A DNA stretch of 64,000 bases from Acorus gramineus (taxonomy: Eukaryota; Streptophyta; Magnoliopsida; Acorales; Acoraceae): positions 21,757,615 to 21,821,614 of the forward strand of contig CM060850.1 of assembly GCA_030737835.1 (NCBI GenBank), in the 5' to 3' direction. The position numbers were made by a program, and so were the translations under genes. Position 1 is the first letter of the stretch, and every line of letters begins with the position of its first letter. Under the pieces are notes generated by a model. It saw only the letters and a list, made by a program, of their open reading frames with translations, had not been told where the DNA came from and searched no databases. This document shows positions 12,231 through 23,050 of the stretch, one piece after another.

Positions 12231-12233
12231 CTA
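12231..12233 (-). other. Premature stop in exon 1 of FRO copy 1
   Basis: In the frame set by the ATG at 12347 the reading is ...N-T-Y-K-stop-N-W-Q... Copy 2 reads N-T-Y-R-L-N-W-Q at the same place. A TTG leucine codon has become TAG, about 39 codons after the start. Confidence 0.88.
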
Positions 12234-12347
12234 CTTGTACGTGTTGGTTGGCATCATGACCCATAAAAACATCCATCCTGCAAAAACAAAACCCATCAGC
12301 ACCTTCATTGCACAGTGCATGGTCACCTTGGACTGCACCATCTCCAT

Positions 12348-13045
12348 CTCTCTCTCTGTCTCTCTATATACCTCCTTTGGATTGTAGATTTGGATGAACT
12401 TTGAGTGTTGTTGTTTAGTGGCTTTGATGTCAATCTATATACAAGATTTTGGAGGCCCGGAATTGTGGGGCCATGTGGAGGTTGTGAGATATAAATTTAT
12501 TAAAATTTAAGTTGTGATTGAAAAAAATCTGTAATTGAATTTGCGGCTTCAAAACATTTCCGTTGATCGTCATTTATAATGTAGAGAAATTAAAACACAA
12601 ATATTGCCAAACAAACAACGTGACCATTTTTAATGTATAACTGTTCTCATGCAATGGATGATTTTAAATGGCATGCATTTACTTAATGAAATATTTATAG
12701 ATAGATATTAGTTACATTTGATACCACGTTTTTATGCCCTGATCATGTGTTCCCAACCTACTAAATATAAATCCCTGCTTAAGGATTTTTCTAAATTTTT
12801 TATTTCTTTTTAATAGCGTTTTATTTTACATTTTTTTTATTATTATTTGGACGCAGTTACACACAATTTTTTTACAGCACTGATATACCTTGTTAGCCAT
12901 TCAACAAGGTATATACTTCGTTAAATTCTTTTATACAGATACCTGTTAAAAATGAGACCATTCAATTCGAAATGATCGATATACAATTTTTATTAAAACA
13001 TATGTCTTGTTAGACAAGATTTACTATTTTTTTAAAATTAAAACA
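12348..13045. other. Upstream region of FRO copy 1, decayed promoter
   Basis: The first 80 bases match the copy 2 leader, but the copy 2 TATA box is replaced here by GTTTAGTG at about 12412-12419. Further out the DNA is AT-rich with no gene or classifiable repeat. Confidence 0.6.
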
Positions 13046-13238
13046 GTTAAAGAGTGATTATTACGAGAGTATTGAATCATTATTATGATTATTATAATAT
13101 TATTAGTTCTTTCAATTTTTTTAGTTACCTTTTATGTTATTTTAAGTTTTCTTTTGTATTTGTATGAATAGAACATTTGATTTTTTTAATGTAATAATAA
13201 TTTTTTTTTTTTTTTTTTAATTGAGGAGTCCTCAATGG

Positions 13239-13796
13239 TAGGCCTGTCAATGGGTCGGGTCCAGACCCGGACCCGATCCGACCCGGATCCGATTACACGT
13301 GTAATATATCCGATCCGATTTGGACCCGACCCGAGTTGGACCCGGCCCGACGGACCCGAACAAACAAACGGGTCGGGTCCGGGTCCACCCCGCCCCGACC
13401 CGTTGGACCCGACTGTTTTTTTTAATGTATGTTAATATATTATAAGACCATTAGTATTAGTTGATACATAATTTTATTTCTTACTTAACTTATTTTTGTA
13501 TCTACAAGTTCATAAATCATAATCATAACAAGCCTATAAATCGGTTTGTTTTAGATAATTAACTTATTAGCATTTGAATTTGTATAATTAATTAGTTTGT
13601 TGCATGATTTATGTTTATTATTTAGGTTAATATGTTAGTGTTTATTGTTTTGAATGTTGTTTAGGTTAATATTGTTTTGAATGTTGTTTAGGTTAGTTAT
13701 GTTTATTATTTAGGTTAATATGTTTTTTATGTTAGTGATTATTGTTTTGGATGTTGTTTAATAATTCATTTACTTTTTTTGAATTGGGCAGGCCTG
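13239..13796. mobile_element. hAT-like MITE nested in the copia remnant
   Basis: Imperfect terminal inverted repeats, TAGGCCTGTCAATGGG on the left and, reverse-complemented, CAGGCCTGCCCAATTC on the right. They are flanked by CTCAATGG (13231-13238) and CTCAATAG (13797-13804), an 8-bp duplication with one change, the size typical of hAT elements. The left 180 bp is made of GGGTCGGGTCC / GACCCGACCC-type repeats; the rest is AT-rich. No transposase. Confidence 0.72.
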
Positions 13797-14805
13797 CTCA
13801 ATAGAAGAGGGGAGCACTTTAGATATCTATTTGTTTGGTTTTTCTTTCATTTGTTCGACGCTTCCACGTGTGTCCACGCGCCTCTGCAGGCCTCGCCTCC
13901 ATCTGCGCACACTTGCCTCCGCTCGTCGCGCGTGTCGTTTTGCACGCGCCTCTGACACCTGCCTACCCCGTGCTATCCACCAAGGCCCACGGTCCACGTC
14001 CCCTGCTGTCCACCAAGGCCCATCATCCCATCTGCCTGCCAGGCCCATATGCCCGCCACGCCCAGTCTGGTCTTGTCGCTGCACTCCGCCGGCTACCTTC
14101 TTCTGCCGCTATGGACTCATTCGAATTTTGAATGCCGCATCTTGGTATTCATTCTGATCAGTGATCAGTTTTTCGTTCTCTTCGCATCTATGCGCTTCTT
14201 TGATTCATCCAGAATCTCTAGTTTTTTGTTTTCTTGGATTTCACTGTTTTTTTTTTGTCGATATTTTTGTCACCGTCTTCCTCAGTTGTTATTCTATTGG
14301 TCTTTTATTGTAATCATTCACCTAGTGATATCTCTTTACGCAGCATTACTGTATTCGAACACGTTTGTGCACTCTTTCTTTTTTCGCAGCATTGTTGCCT
14401 CCGTACACGTCTTCTTTATGTTTGCTTTTTTCTCTTTTCATAGCATTGTTGTCTCCACACGCGTCTTCCCCTATGTGTGTTCTTTGTCCTTTCTGTGTGC
14501 CTGCACTGTCCGCACCGTCTGCGTCGCATTTCTTCTTCTTCTTCAATACGTTTCGTCATTAGCGTTTGCTGTATTGCAGAAATATTTTATTACGCTTCAC
14601 CATCAACGTCTAGTGTTGCAGAAATATTTCAGTCGTTTCTTCTTCTTCTTCACCGTTTGCGTTGTGTTTCTTCTACCTTTTCTTCTCTGTCTGCATACCC
14701 GTCCACGCTTGTCTCATGTCGCTAACGCCAGCCTCCACCACCATCTCATTTTTGTACAAATTCTAAAGGTTCTAATTCTACCATTCAGAGTTTATAGCGG
14801 GGAGT

Positions 14806-14988
14806 GTTAAATAGTTATTATTACAAGAATATTGAGTCATTATTATCATTATTATGATATTATTAGTTTTCTAGTTTTTTTAGTTTCTTTTTCTAGTATG
14901 TTAGGTTTTTCTTTGTGTATTTATAAATAGAGCGTTTTGCCCATCTAATATAATAAGAATAATTCCTATCCTTTGTTCTAACAAAAAC
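14806..14988 (+). repeat. 3' LTR of the degenerate copia-type element
   Basis: 183 bp from TGTTAAATAG to GTTCTAACA, with the start and end motifs of the Copia-1 LTR but a diverged middle. Confidence 0.65.
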
Positions 14989-16478
14989 ATTGGTGGATTG
15001 TCTATAAAACTGCATTTGGGTTCTACTTAACATTATCTTTTTAATTTTCTATTTTTCCTATTTTTCTTTATTTTGAAACAAATTGGTTTCTACTCTCTTC
15101 AGAATTATTCATTATTTGTTTTTCTTTGTTCCTACTTTATTTGGATGTTTTTGTTTCTAACCTTGATTTTTTTATTAGCGCTGATACACTCAATCATTTT
15201 TACAGCCCATTTTACAATCATATATACTATGATAGCATAACATATACTGCTCTATCAAAATATATGAGCTCTATTACTTCCGGTTTGTTAACTAACATAA
15301 ACAGATAATAGGGGTGAATAACAGCAGAATAATCCTTATTCGCTGTTTGTTTTGTACGAATAAATCTCGATAGCTATGCGTGTGAATAAGCTAGAATAAG
15401 ACCTGATAACAATTCTAATAAAAGGTGAGAATAACTTATCAAGACTTATACCCTAATTGTCATTATAAAAAATTTCTTTTCCATACTTTCACATAACCTA
15501 ATGATACACACTGATTAGATTTAATCCTGGCCGTCCAAAATACACAAATGATCTAGCTACAATCCAGGCCGTTCAAATTAACTTGCAACCCTCTCCGTCA
15601 CCCGACATGTGTCCCTGACTAAACAAATCACATTTACTCGCCCACCCACCCACCCACCCACCTCCTCTTCCATTCATCCCGGTCGAAAATTTTTCTGTTT
15701 GATCTGAAAAATAAGGTTTCGGCTGGACTGGTTGGGATTTCCATGAAGAACTACTTGGACATCAAGGATCATGTGCTGCTTGCGGAGACGGAGGGCTCTT
15801 GCCCTCGACGAAGATGACGCCCGCGGAAATGGTGGAAGTGATGATGGGTTGCGGGGAAGATGCGGAGCTCGGTATGAGAAACGTTGTGGAGAAGAAGAGG
15901 CGCCGGTTCGAGATGGCGGCAGATGGAGTGTAGTTGACACAAAAGGAGGCGTAGATTTGGAGTTGAGTTTGGTTTAATTAATATATTATAATTATTTAAT
16001 TATGTTGAAACAAAATAGGCCTATATATGATTTAATTAATATATTATTATTATTGCTGGGATAGTTTGTGTTTTTCAAATTAAATAAAACAATAATTGGA
16101 ATCATTAACTAACATGTATTTGATTAGTTTAAATAATTAGTTTTGCTTATACGTAAATGCACTCTATGAATTATTCCATAAGATGGACGATTCAAATTTA
16201 ATCACACTCATCATGAATTGATTTATATCAATCAACTACACCAAACATAAACTTATATTCTTGGGGCAAAGTTGAAATTTTAAAAATAATAACTCCTTAC
16301 CCCTTATCGACCATTTATCCAGGGTGAATCGAACAACAAAAGTCAGCATTTTACTTTTTCAAATAAGAATAACAAAAAATACAACCAAACACAGGTAGAC
16401 TTATTATGTTAAACATTGTTATCTATCCCAGTATAACTATCAGTGCTGAATAAAGCAATTCCACTTTCCGAACGGGGG
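14989..16478. other. Intergenic, no gene recognised
   Basis: AT-rich with a C-rich microsatellite (CCCA repeats at 15640-15662) and a short G/C-richer patch (15700-15960) whose open frames are low-complexity on both strands. No domain, LTR or clear inverted repeat was found. Confidence 0.5.
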
Positions 16479-16578
16479 GTTATAGTATATGAATTATTTT
16501 TTTTATTTTTTAAAGTGAAAAAAATACACTACTTTATCTCAGTAAATGTTTTATTATATATATATATATATATAATAG

Positions 16579-16886
16579 TGTTGTGAATATGGTGGATAAC
16601 CACCACTTCTTTAACCCATAACCCCCCCACTCTTCAACTCCATAACCTCCCCCACTCTTCTATTCCATAACACTTCATTATTGCCCCACTATCTCCCCCT
16701 CACCTCTATAGACTTGTAACTCTCCACCTTTGGGATTCCTCTATGCATCTTATAAATAGAGGGGTTCCTCTTGTATTCCATTCAACCAACAAATAGTGAA
16801 TAAGAATCTCTCTCTCTACTTCTCTTCTATATGCTTGTGTGCTTTGTTTATATACTTATATATCATATTCTATTTAGTTTACAACA
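16579..16886 (+). repeat. 5' LTR of Copia-2
   Basis: 308 bp, with TATAAATA at 16751-16758 as likely promoter and a CT-rich first half. A modest number of differences and one-base indels separate it from the 3' LTR, so it is older by eye than the Copia-1 insertion. Confidence 0.92.
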
Positions 16887-17394
16887 CGTTATCAGCACGA
16901 GAAGCTCTTTGTTAAAGAGAAAGGTTTGTATCGATGGGTTCTTAATGATCTATATCAAAAAATATACTCTCCCTTGATGTTATGTATTTTTATGTAAATC
17001 ATCTACTACATACATATGATTAATTTTTTTTCAATATGCATGGAACCGTATGCAAATTATGTGTAGAACCCGTATACATCTATCTTTTATTTTCATCTGA
17101 TGTACTGCATACATCTATCTTTTATTTTCCATGCATGCAATCCCCGTGAAAATTTTCCATACATATGTTATGATATGATTAATTTATGAAAACTAGTATG
17201 CAATTTTCTCATGCAACAGTATGCGGCATCTATCATTTGATTATTTATTTTTCATGTAACTGTTTCATGTTTGTCATCTTTTATTAAAATTTAAATATTA
17301 TACATCTATGTGTAGAACCAGAAGTTCTCACAAATATCAATTAATTTGATATTTATATTTGATTTGAAATTCATTTTAATGTTACAATGTCATG

Positions 17395-17835
17395 TGTCCC
17401 TATAGGATCATACAAAAATTGTAATTACATGGATCCCTGAAGGACCATGTAGAAGTTATGAATAATGTGTTCCAATTAAGACCATGCAAATTTTATTCTA
17501 TCCCTGAAGGACTACAAAAATTATTACATGGATCCTTGAAGAATCATGTAAAAGATATGATTAAAAATGTCCCTGAAGGACTATGATTATATTGTATCAT
17601 GAAGGATCATACAAATTTTATTTTATTTTATCCCTGAAGGACTGTACAAAAATTATGATTATATGAATCTTTGAAGGATCATGTAAAATTTTATTTTGTT
17701 CTATCCCTGAAGGACTATACAAAAATCATGATTGTTCGTGTCCCTGTAGGACCAAACAAAAGTTATATGATATATTTTTCAGGTCCTTGAAGGACCAAAT
17801 AATAAAAAAAAAGATCCATGTATCCCAGCAGGAAC
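17395..17835 (+). repeat. Tandem array of CCCTGAAGGAC units inside Copia-2
   Basis: About ten diverged units of 35-45 bp, each holding TCCCTGAAGGACTATACAAA or a variant (TCCTTGAAGAATCATG, TCCCTGTAGGACC) plus an AT-rich spacer such as ATTATGATT. The array lies between the 5' LTR and pol, where gag should be. The same phrase TCCCTGAAG recurs in the pol linker around 20130-20170, encoding V-P-E repeats. The array has no open frame. Confidence 0.7.
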
Positions 17836-18405
17836 ATGTAAATTATGATTAGATTTCACCATCATCATCATCATAATGAAGAGGATTTAAAGATTAATAC
17901 CTCATTGACAAAGGTCCACCGGCCATTATGCCTCAAATATGCTCCAGTTGTAGCAATATTGAGAGCATCAATTTTATATATTCTCGTTGCCGAACAACGA
18001 TTTTTTTAAAATATCATATAACTCAACTCAATGGCATAGCATCATTACCCGAAGTAAATGCATTTTATTTTATGTTCGCCATGGAAGTTGTGGTCATGAA
18101 TGATGAGATCATGATTTATATAGTTGAGAAAGCACAACAATCATAAAGTTTGTAAAATATCTCAAATCACTAGAAGTGATTTGCTATTAAACAAAAGCAT
18201 AATTGAAGGGAAAAGGGTTGCAGAACAAACCCCTAACACAAGGAAAATGATTGTTATGTATTTGGTGCTTTAAAAATATGGTCACGTACCTGATGTACGA
18301 TCAGACTTTTATAATTTTTATAATTATAATTTTTCTTTGTTATCTAAAATCCATTTTTCTTATTTTTATATTTATCTTATTTATTTATTTTTTTTTTTTA
18401 CAAGA

Positions 18406-21400
18406 ATGGCTATGGTTGGTGACATTTGTCTAGCAGACAGCGCTACAACACATACGATCCTACGAAATAAACAATATTTCTCGACATTGACATTAATCAA
18501 TGCAAATGTTAATACCATTTCTGGTACTACGAAATTAATTGAAGGCTCCGGAAGAGCAAATATAATATTACCAGGAGGTACAAAATTTTGTATTAATGAT
18601 GCATTATATTCAGCAAGATCCAGAAGAAATCTGCTAAGTTTTAAGGATATCCGTCTTAATGGATATCATATTGAGACTATCAATGAAAACAATATGGAGT
18701 ATTTATGCATTACTTCAATTGTTTCAGGCCAAAAACATGTATTAGAGAAACTTCATGCTTTCTCATCTGGGTTGTATTATACAACCATAAAAACAATCGA
18801 ATCATATGCTGTAATGAACCAGAAGTTCTATGATTCAGATATTTTTACACTTTGGCATGATCGTCTCGGGCATCCAGGATCTACAATGATGCGTCGAATA
18901 ATTGATAATTCATTTGGGCATTCATTAAAGAACCAGAAGATTCTTTTACCTAATCACTATCAATGCACTTCGTGCTCACAAGGAAAATTGATAGTTAGAC
19001 CATCCCCTACAAAAGTTAATGTTGAGTCACCAACATTTTTGCAAAGAATCCAAGGGGATATATGTGGCCCAATCCACCCCCCATGTGGACCATTCAAGTA
19101 TTTTATGGTATTGATAGACGCATCTGCTAGATGGTCGCATGTTTGTCTATTATCCACTCGGAATGCTGCATTTGCAAGACTACTTGCTCAGATAATCCGA
19201 TTACAGTCTCATTTTTGGATTATCCTATAAAGTCAATACGTCTTGATGGAGCTGGTGAATTCACATCGAAAACTTTTAACGACTATTGTATGTCGCATGG
19301 CATCGATGTTGAACACCCTGTTGCTCATGTGCACACCCAAAATGGATTAGCTGAATCATTTATTAAGCATCTTCAGCTAATTGCACGTCCTATGCTTTTG
19401 AGGACAAAATTACCCGTTTCAGCTTGGGGTCACGCTATATTGCATGCAGCAGCATTAGTTCGCGTTCTCCTAACTGCTTATCATCAATATTCCCCTTTAG
19501 AGCTCGTACTGGGTCATCAACCAAATATTTCACATCTTCGAATTTTTGGTTGTGCTGTACAAGTTCCTATTGCCCCTACACAACGAACTAAAATGGGCCC
19601 TCAACGTCGATTGGGAATTTATGTAGGCTTTGATTCTCCTTCTATTATAAGATATCTTGAACCATTGACAGGGGATGTTTTTACCGCTCGATTTGCGGAT
19701 TGTCATTTTGATGAGACAATATTCCCGTCGTTAGGGGGAGAAAATCCGTCGCCAGAAGAACGACGTGAACTTACATGGAAAACTCCATCTTTGTCTCATC
19801 TTGATCCTCGCACTAATCAATGTGAAACTGAAGTGCAAAGAATCACCCATCTTCAAAGAATTGCGCATCAATTGCCAGATGCATTCAATGATGCAGCAAA
19901 AGTGATGAAATCACATATTCCAGCTGCTAATACTCCAGCTCGAATTAATGTTCCAATAGAAAAACTATTAATATGCCGGCTAATGAATCAACAAAAACAC
20001 GCCTGAAGCGTGGAAGACCTATAGGCTCAAAAGATTCAGCTCCCCGAAGGAGAAAAACAATGAAGAATAATTCTCTAGAAGAGTATGAAACACTTGAAAG
20101 ACCCACAATAATAACTCCTACAGAGGAAGAAGTCCCTGAAGTGACACAAGTCCCTGAAGAGACTGACGTCCCTGAAGTGACGCCCGTGCATGAAGAACAA
20201 GTACATGGAAATGAAGAAATTTCCATAAATTATGCAAATTCACAAATATTGTGGGATCGAAAGCAAGTGCTTGTTGATGATATATTCTCATTTGCAGTAG
20301 CTACAGAAATCATTTCAGATAATGATTTAGAACCACGTTCAGTGGATGAATGCAGACGAAAAAATTGTTGGCCACAATGGAAAGCTGCTATTCAAACAGA
20401 ATTGGATTCACTTGCAAAACACCAAGTATTTGGACCAGTAGTCCTAACCCCTGAAGGTGTTAAACCAGTAGGATGTAAATGGGTGTTTGCGAGAAAACGA
20501 AATGAAAGAAACGAGATTGTTAGATACAAAGCTCGTCTTGTGGCACAGGGTTTCCTGCAGAGACCTGGGATAGATTTTGAAGAGACATATTCTCCTGTGA
20601 TGGACACAATCACATTTCGGTATTTAATTAGTCTTGTAGTCTCAGAAGGACTTGACATGCAGCTAATGGATGTGGTTACTGCATATTTATATGGAAAATT
20701 AGATACCGACATTTATATGAAAGTTCCTGAAGGACTAAAATTGCCTGAAGCAAAACCACGAAACATGTACTCAATCAAGCTAAGACGATCCTTGTATGGG
20801 TTAAAGCAATCTGGACGAATGTGGTATAACCGTCTTAGTGAGTACTTAATAAAAGAAGGATATGTCAATGATCCAATATGCCCCTGTGTATTTATTAAGA
20901 AAATGGAACTCGGATTTACCATTATTGCAGTATATGTTGATGATATTAATCTAATTGGGACTCCTGAAGAGCTCGAAAAGGCTTCGAATATCTGAAAAAG
21001 GAGTTTGAAATGAAAGATCTTGGAAAAACAAGATATTGTCTCGGCTTGCAAATTGAGCAAAGTTCAAATGGGATACTTGTTCATCAAACAACATATGTTG
21101 AAAAAATCCTGAAGCGTTTTAATATGGACAAATGTCATCCATTAAGTACTCCAATGGTAGTAAGGTTACTTGACCCAAAGAAGGACTTTTCGTCCAAAAG
21201 AAGATACTGAAAATCTTCTTGGTCCTGAAGTACCATATCTTAGTGCAATTGGTGCCTTATTATATTTGGCCCAATGCACTAGACCTGACATTGCATTTTC
21301 AGTTAATTTATTGGCCAGATTTAGCTCTGCACCAACTCGAAGGCATTGGAATGGTGTGAAGCACATTTTTCGTTATCTTCGTGGAACGTCAGACATGGGT

Positions 21401-21940
21401 CTATTCTATGCAAAGGATTCCAATAATGGTGCACAACTAAAGGGTTATGCAGATTCAGGATATCTTTCAGATCCTCACAAGGCTCGCTCACAAACAGGCT
21501 ATGTATTCACTTGCGGTGGCACAGCAATCTCTTGGCGATCTACGAAACAGACTTTGGTCGCCACGTCTTCTAACCACTCTGAGATTCTTGCACTCCACGA
21601 AGCAAGCCGGGAATGCGTGTGGATAAGGTCTTTGGTTCATCATATTCGTACTGCATGCGGACTATCTCTCATTACAGATGTTCCAACAACTATATATGAA
21701 GACAATGCAGCATGCATTGCTCAAATCAAAGGGGGATATATCAAGGGTGATAGAACAAAGCATATTTCTCCAAAATTCTTTTACACTCATGAGCTCCAGC
21801 AGAGACATGAAATTGATGTTCAACAAATTCAGTCAAAGGACAATCTTGCATATTTGTTTACTAAAGCTTTGTCGACATCAACATTCAAGAAGCTGGTGTA
21901 TGAAATCGGGATGCGACGAGTTTGCGACCAAAATTCTTGA
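18406..21940 (+). pseudogene. Copia-2 pol (protease, integrase, RT, RNase H), frameshifted
   Basis: Protease-like start (CLADSATTHTIL), pre-integrase LWHDRLGHPG with C-T-S-C, and integrase residues D (QGDICGP), D (RLDGAGEF) and E (QNGLAESF) are readable. RT shows K-W-V-F-A-R-K, LVAQGFLQRPG, YGLKQSGRMWYNRL and Y-V-D-D at about 20935. RNase H shows SNHSEILALHE and TKHISPKFF. The frame changes near 19219, 19975, 20990 and 21180, three of them consistent with single-base indels, so no full polyprotein can be made. A gag frame is missing; only a short Cys-containing frame (17928-18146) lies upstream. Confidence 0.9.
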
Positions 21941-22190
21941 AATCTTGTACTTATGAGGGGGAGTAATTTTTGATGACATTTTGCGAACTGTACTCTTTTT
22001 CCTTCGCCTAGGTTTTGTCCCATTGGGTTTTCCTGGCAAGGTTTTAATGAGGCAGTGTCAAACGCATACACTATTATACGATTAAGTTACATTGTACTCT
22101 TTTTCCTTCGCTTTGGTTTTTTCCCATTGGGTTTTCCAAGCAAGGTTTTAATGAGGCAATTTTCTTAGCGTGGTGGTCATCCAAGGGGAG

Positions 22191-22497
22191 TGTTGTGAAT
22201 ATGGTGGATAACCACCACTTCTCTAACCCATAACCTCCCCCACTCTTCAACTCCATAACCTCCCCTACTCTTCTATTCCATAACACTCCCATTATTGCCC
22301 CACTATCCCCCTCACCTCTATAGACTTGTAACTCTCCACCTTTGGGATTCCTCTATGCACCCTATAAATAGAGGAGTTCTCTCTTGTATTCAACCAACAA
22401 AATAGTGAATAAGAATATCTCTCTACTTCTCTTCTCTATATGCTTGTGTGTTTTGTTTATATACTCTTATATATCATATTCTATTTAGTTTACAACA
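22191..22497 (+). repeat. 3' LTR of Copia-2
   Basis: 307 bp, same termini as the 5' LTR. The stretch 21941-22190 between the pol stop and this LTR is non-coding and holds two related copies of a TTTTTCCTTCGC..GGTTTT unit. Confidence 0.92.
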
Positions 22498-22502
22498 AAT
22501 AG

Positions 22503-23050
22503 TATGTACTTAATGAAAGAGTATATGATTTTTTTTTTCTTAAAAAAAAAAACAGTGTAGACTGTAATTGAAGCTGCGATGGGGCTGGATGCTTGGATGT
22601 ATCATTTTCCCTTTTTTTTTTATCACTCTACTACATGAAACCACTTTTGTTTTTTTGATAGTCCAAGAGTTGTATTTCTATATGAAGTTTTACAAATGCA
22701 CGATTCATACACAAGGAAGGCGGGTGAAGAAAAGATTAAAAAAAAAAAATACCACCAAATGCACAAGTCATGCATGAAACCAGTTGTTTTTCTTATTATT
22801 AGGTACTAACAATAGTTTATAAATATCTTCGTGGTCCCATTTTACAAGTTCGCCTAAATCTGGTTCACTGATGTACACGAGAGACTCCTCTGTTCTTCAA
22901 GAACATTGTTATATTACATTTTGCTGAGATATCTGGATCTCTAGCTCCGAAGAGGAGGTGATAAAACATATACAGACATATACATATTGAGTGCCCACAA
23001 CAACACTCACACCTCTTATTCATCAAAAGCACTTCCAAATTTTTAACAGA
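22503..23050. other. Downstream region of FRO copy 2
   Basis: AT-rich. The last 80 bases are the likely 3' UTR of FRO copy 2 and resemble the same region of copy 3 (CACCTCTTATT). No gene. Confidence 0.6.

Larger units (their letters stand above)
1..12347 (-). pseudogene. FRO: Ferric-chelate reductase (FRO family), copy 1, decayed, runs off left edge
   Basis: Exons read on the minus strand by comparison with the intact copy at 23051-26851: 12176-12347, 11986-12085, 11707-11889, 11322-11553, 9344-9672, 9022-9262 and 1-16, the last continuing outside the window. Splice sites are conserved and sizes match copy 2 except for in-frame 3-bp indels in exons 2-4. Visible family marks are the haem-binding membrane helices, the FAD motif HPYT, GPYGP, and the first residues of the NADPH-binding exon (YNTLV). 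It is not a working gene as written: TAG at 12231-12233 (exon 1), TAA at 11427-11429 (exon 4, where copy 2 has GAA), and one extra base in the T run 9352-9354 that shifts exon 5. The TATA box of copy 2 is not conserved. Intron 6 (17-9021) is swollen by a copia element. Whether the part to the left of the window is intact cannot be seen. Confidence 0.9.
13046..14988 (+). mobile_element. Pol-less, degenerate copia-type element related to Copia-1
   Basis: The right end (14806-14988) looks like an LTR: it begins TGTTAAATAG after the purine tract AGCGGGGAG, has a TATA-like TATAAATAG, and ends GTTCTAACA. A diverged copy (about 13046-13225) shares GTATTGAATCATTATTATGA and is the probable 5' LTR. The interior has a GC-rich leader (13855-14110) followed by GGACTCATTCGAATTTTGAA and ATTCTGATCAG, which parallels the Copia-1 leader. 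Only low-complexity frames follow, including tandem 60-70 bp units built on CAGCATTGTTGCCTCC (14340-14480). No protease, integrase or RT was seen, so it would be a non-autonomous or deleted derivative. The 5' boundary is approximate. Confidence 0.65.
16579..22497 (+). mobile_element. Ty1/copia LTR retrotransposon (Copia-2)
   Basis: LTRs 16579-16886 and 22191-22497 start TGTTGTGAATATGG and end TTTACAACA. A perfect 5-bp target duplication AATAG lies at 16574-16578 and 22498-22502. CGTTATCAGCACGAG after the 5' LTR is in primer-binding position, and AAGGGGAG before the 3' LTR is the polypurine tract. The interior gives protease, integrase, RT and RNase H in copia order, but frame changes and a missing gag make it inactive. 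A third family member in reverse orientation enters the window at 63464. Confidence 0.94.
16479..22590. mobile_element. MITE split by the Copia-2 insertion
   Basis: Sequence left of Copia-2 (16479-16578, GAAAAAAATACACTACTTTA) and right of it (22498-22590, ending GACTGTAATTGAAGCTGCGA) joins into one unit matching the repeat at 44055-44310. The copia element therefore landed inside an older member of this dispersed family. Confidence 0.6.

Noticed and set aside
13831..14810. Long plus frame of 253 codons and several overlapping frames
   Set aside because: T/C-rich tandem repeats inside a pol-less copia remnant give Phe/Leu/Ser-rich artefacts.
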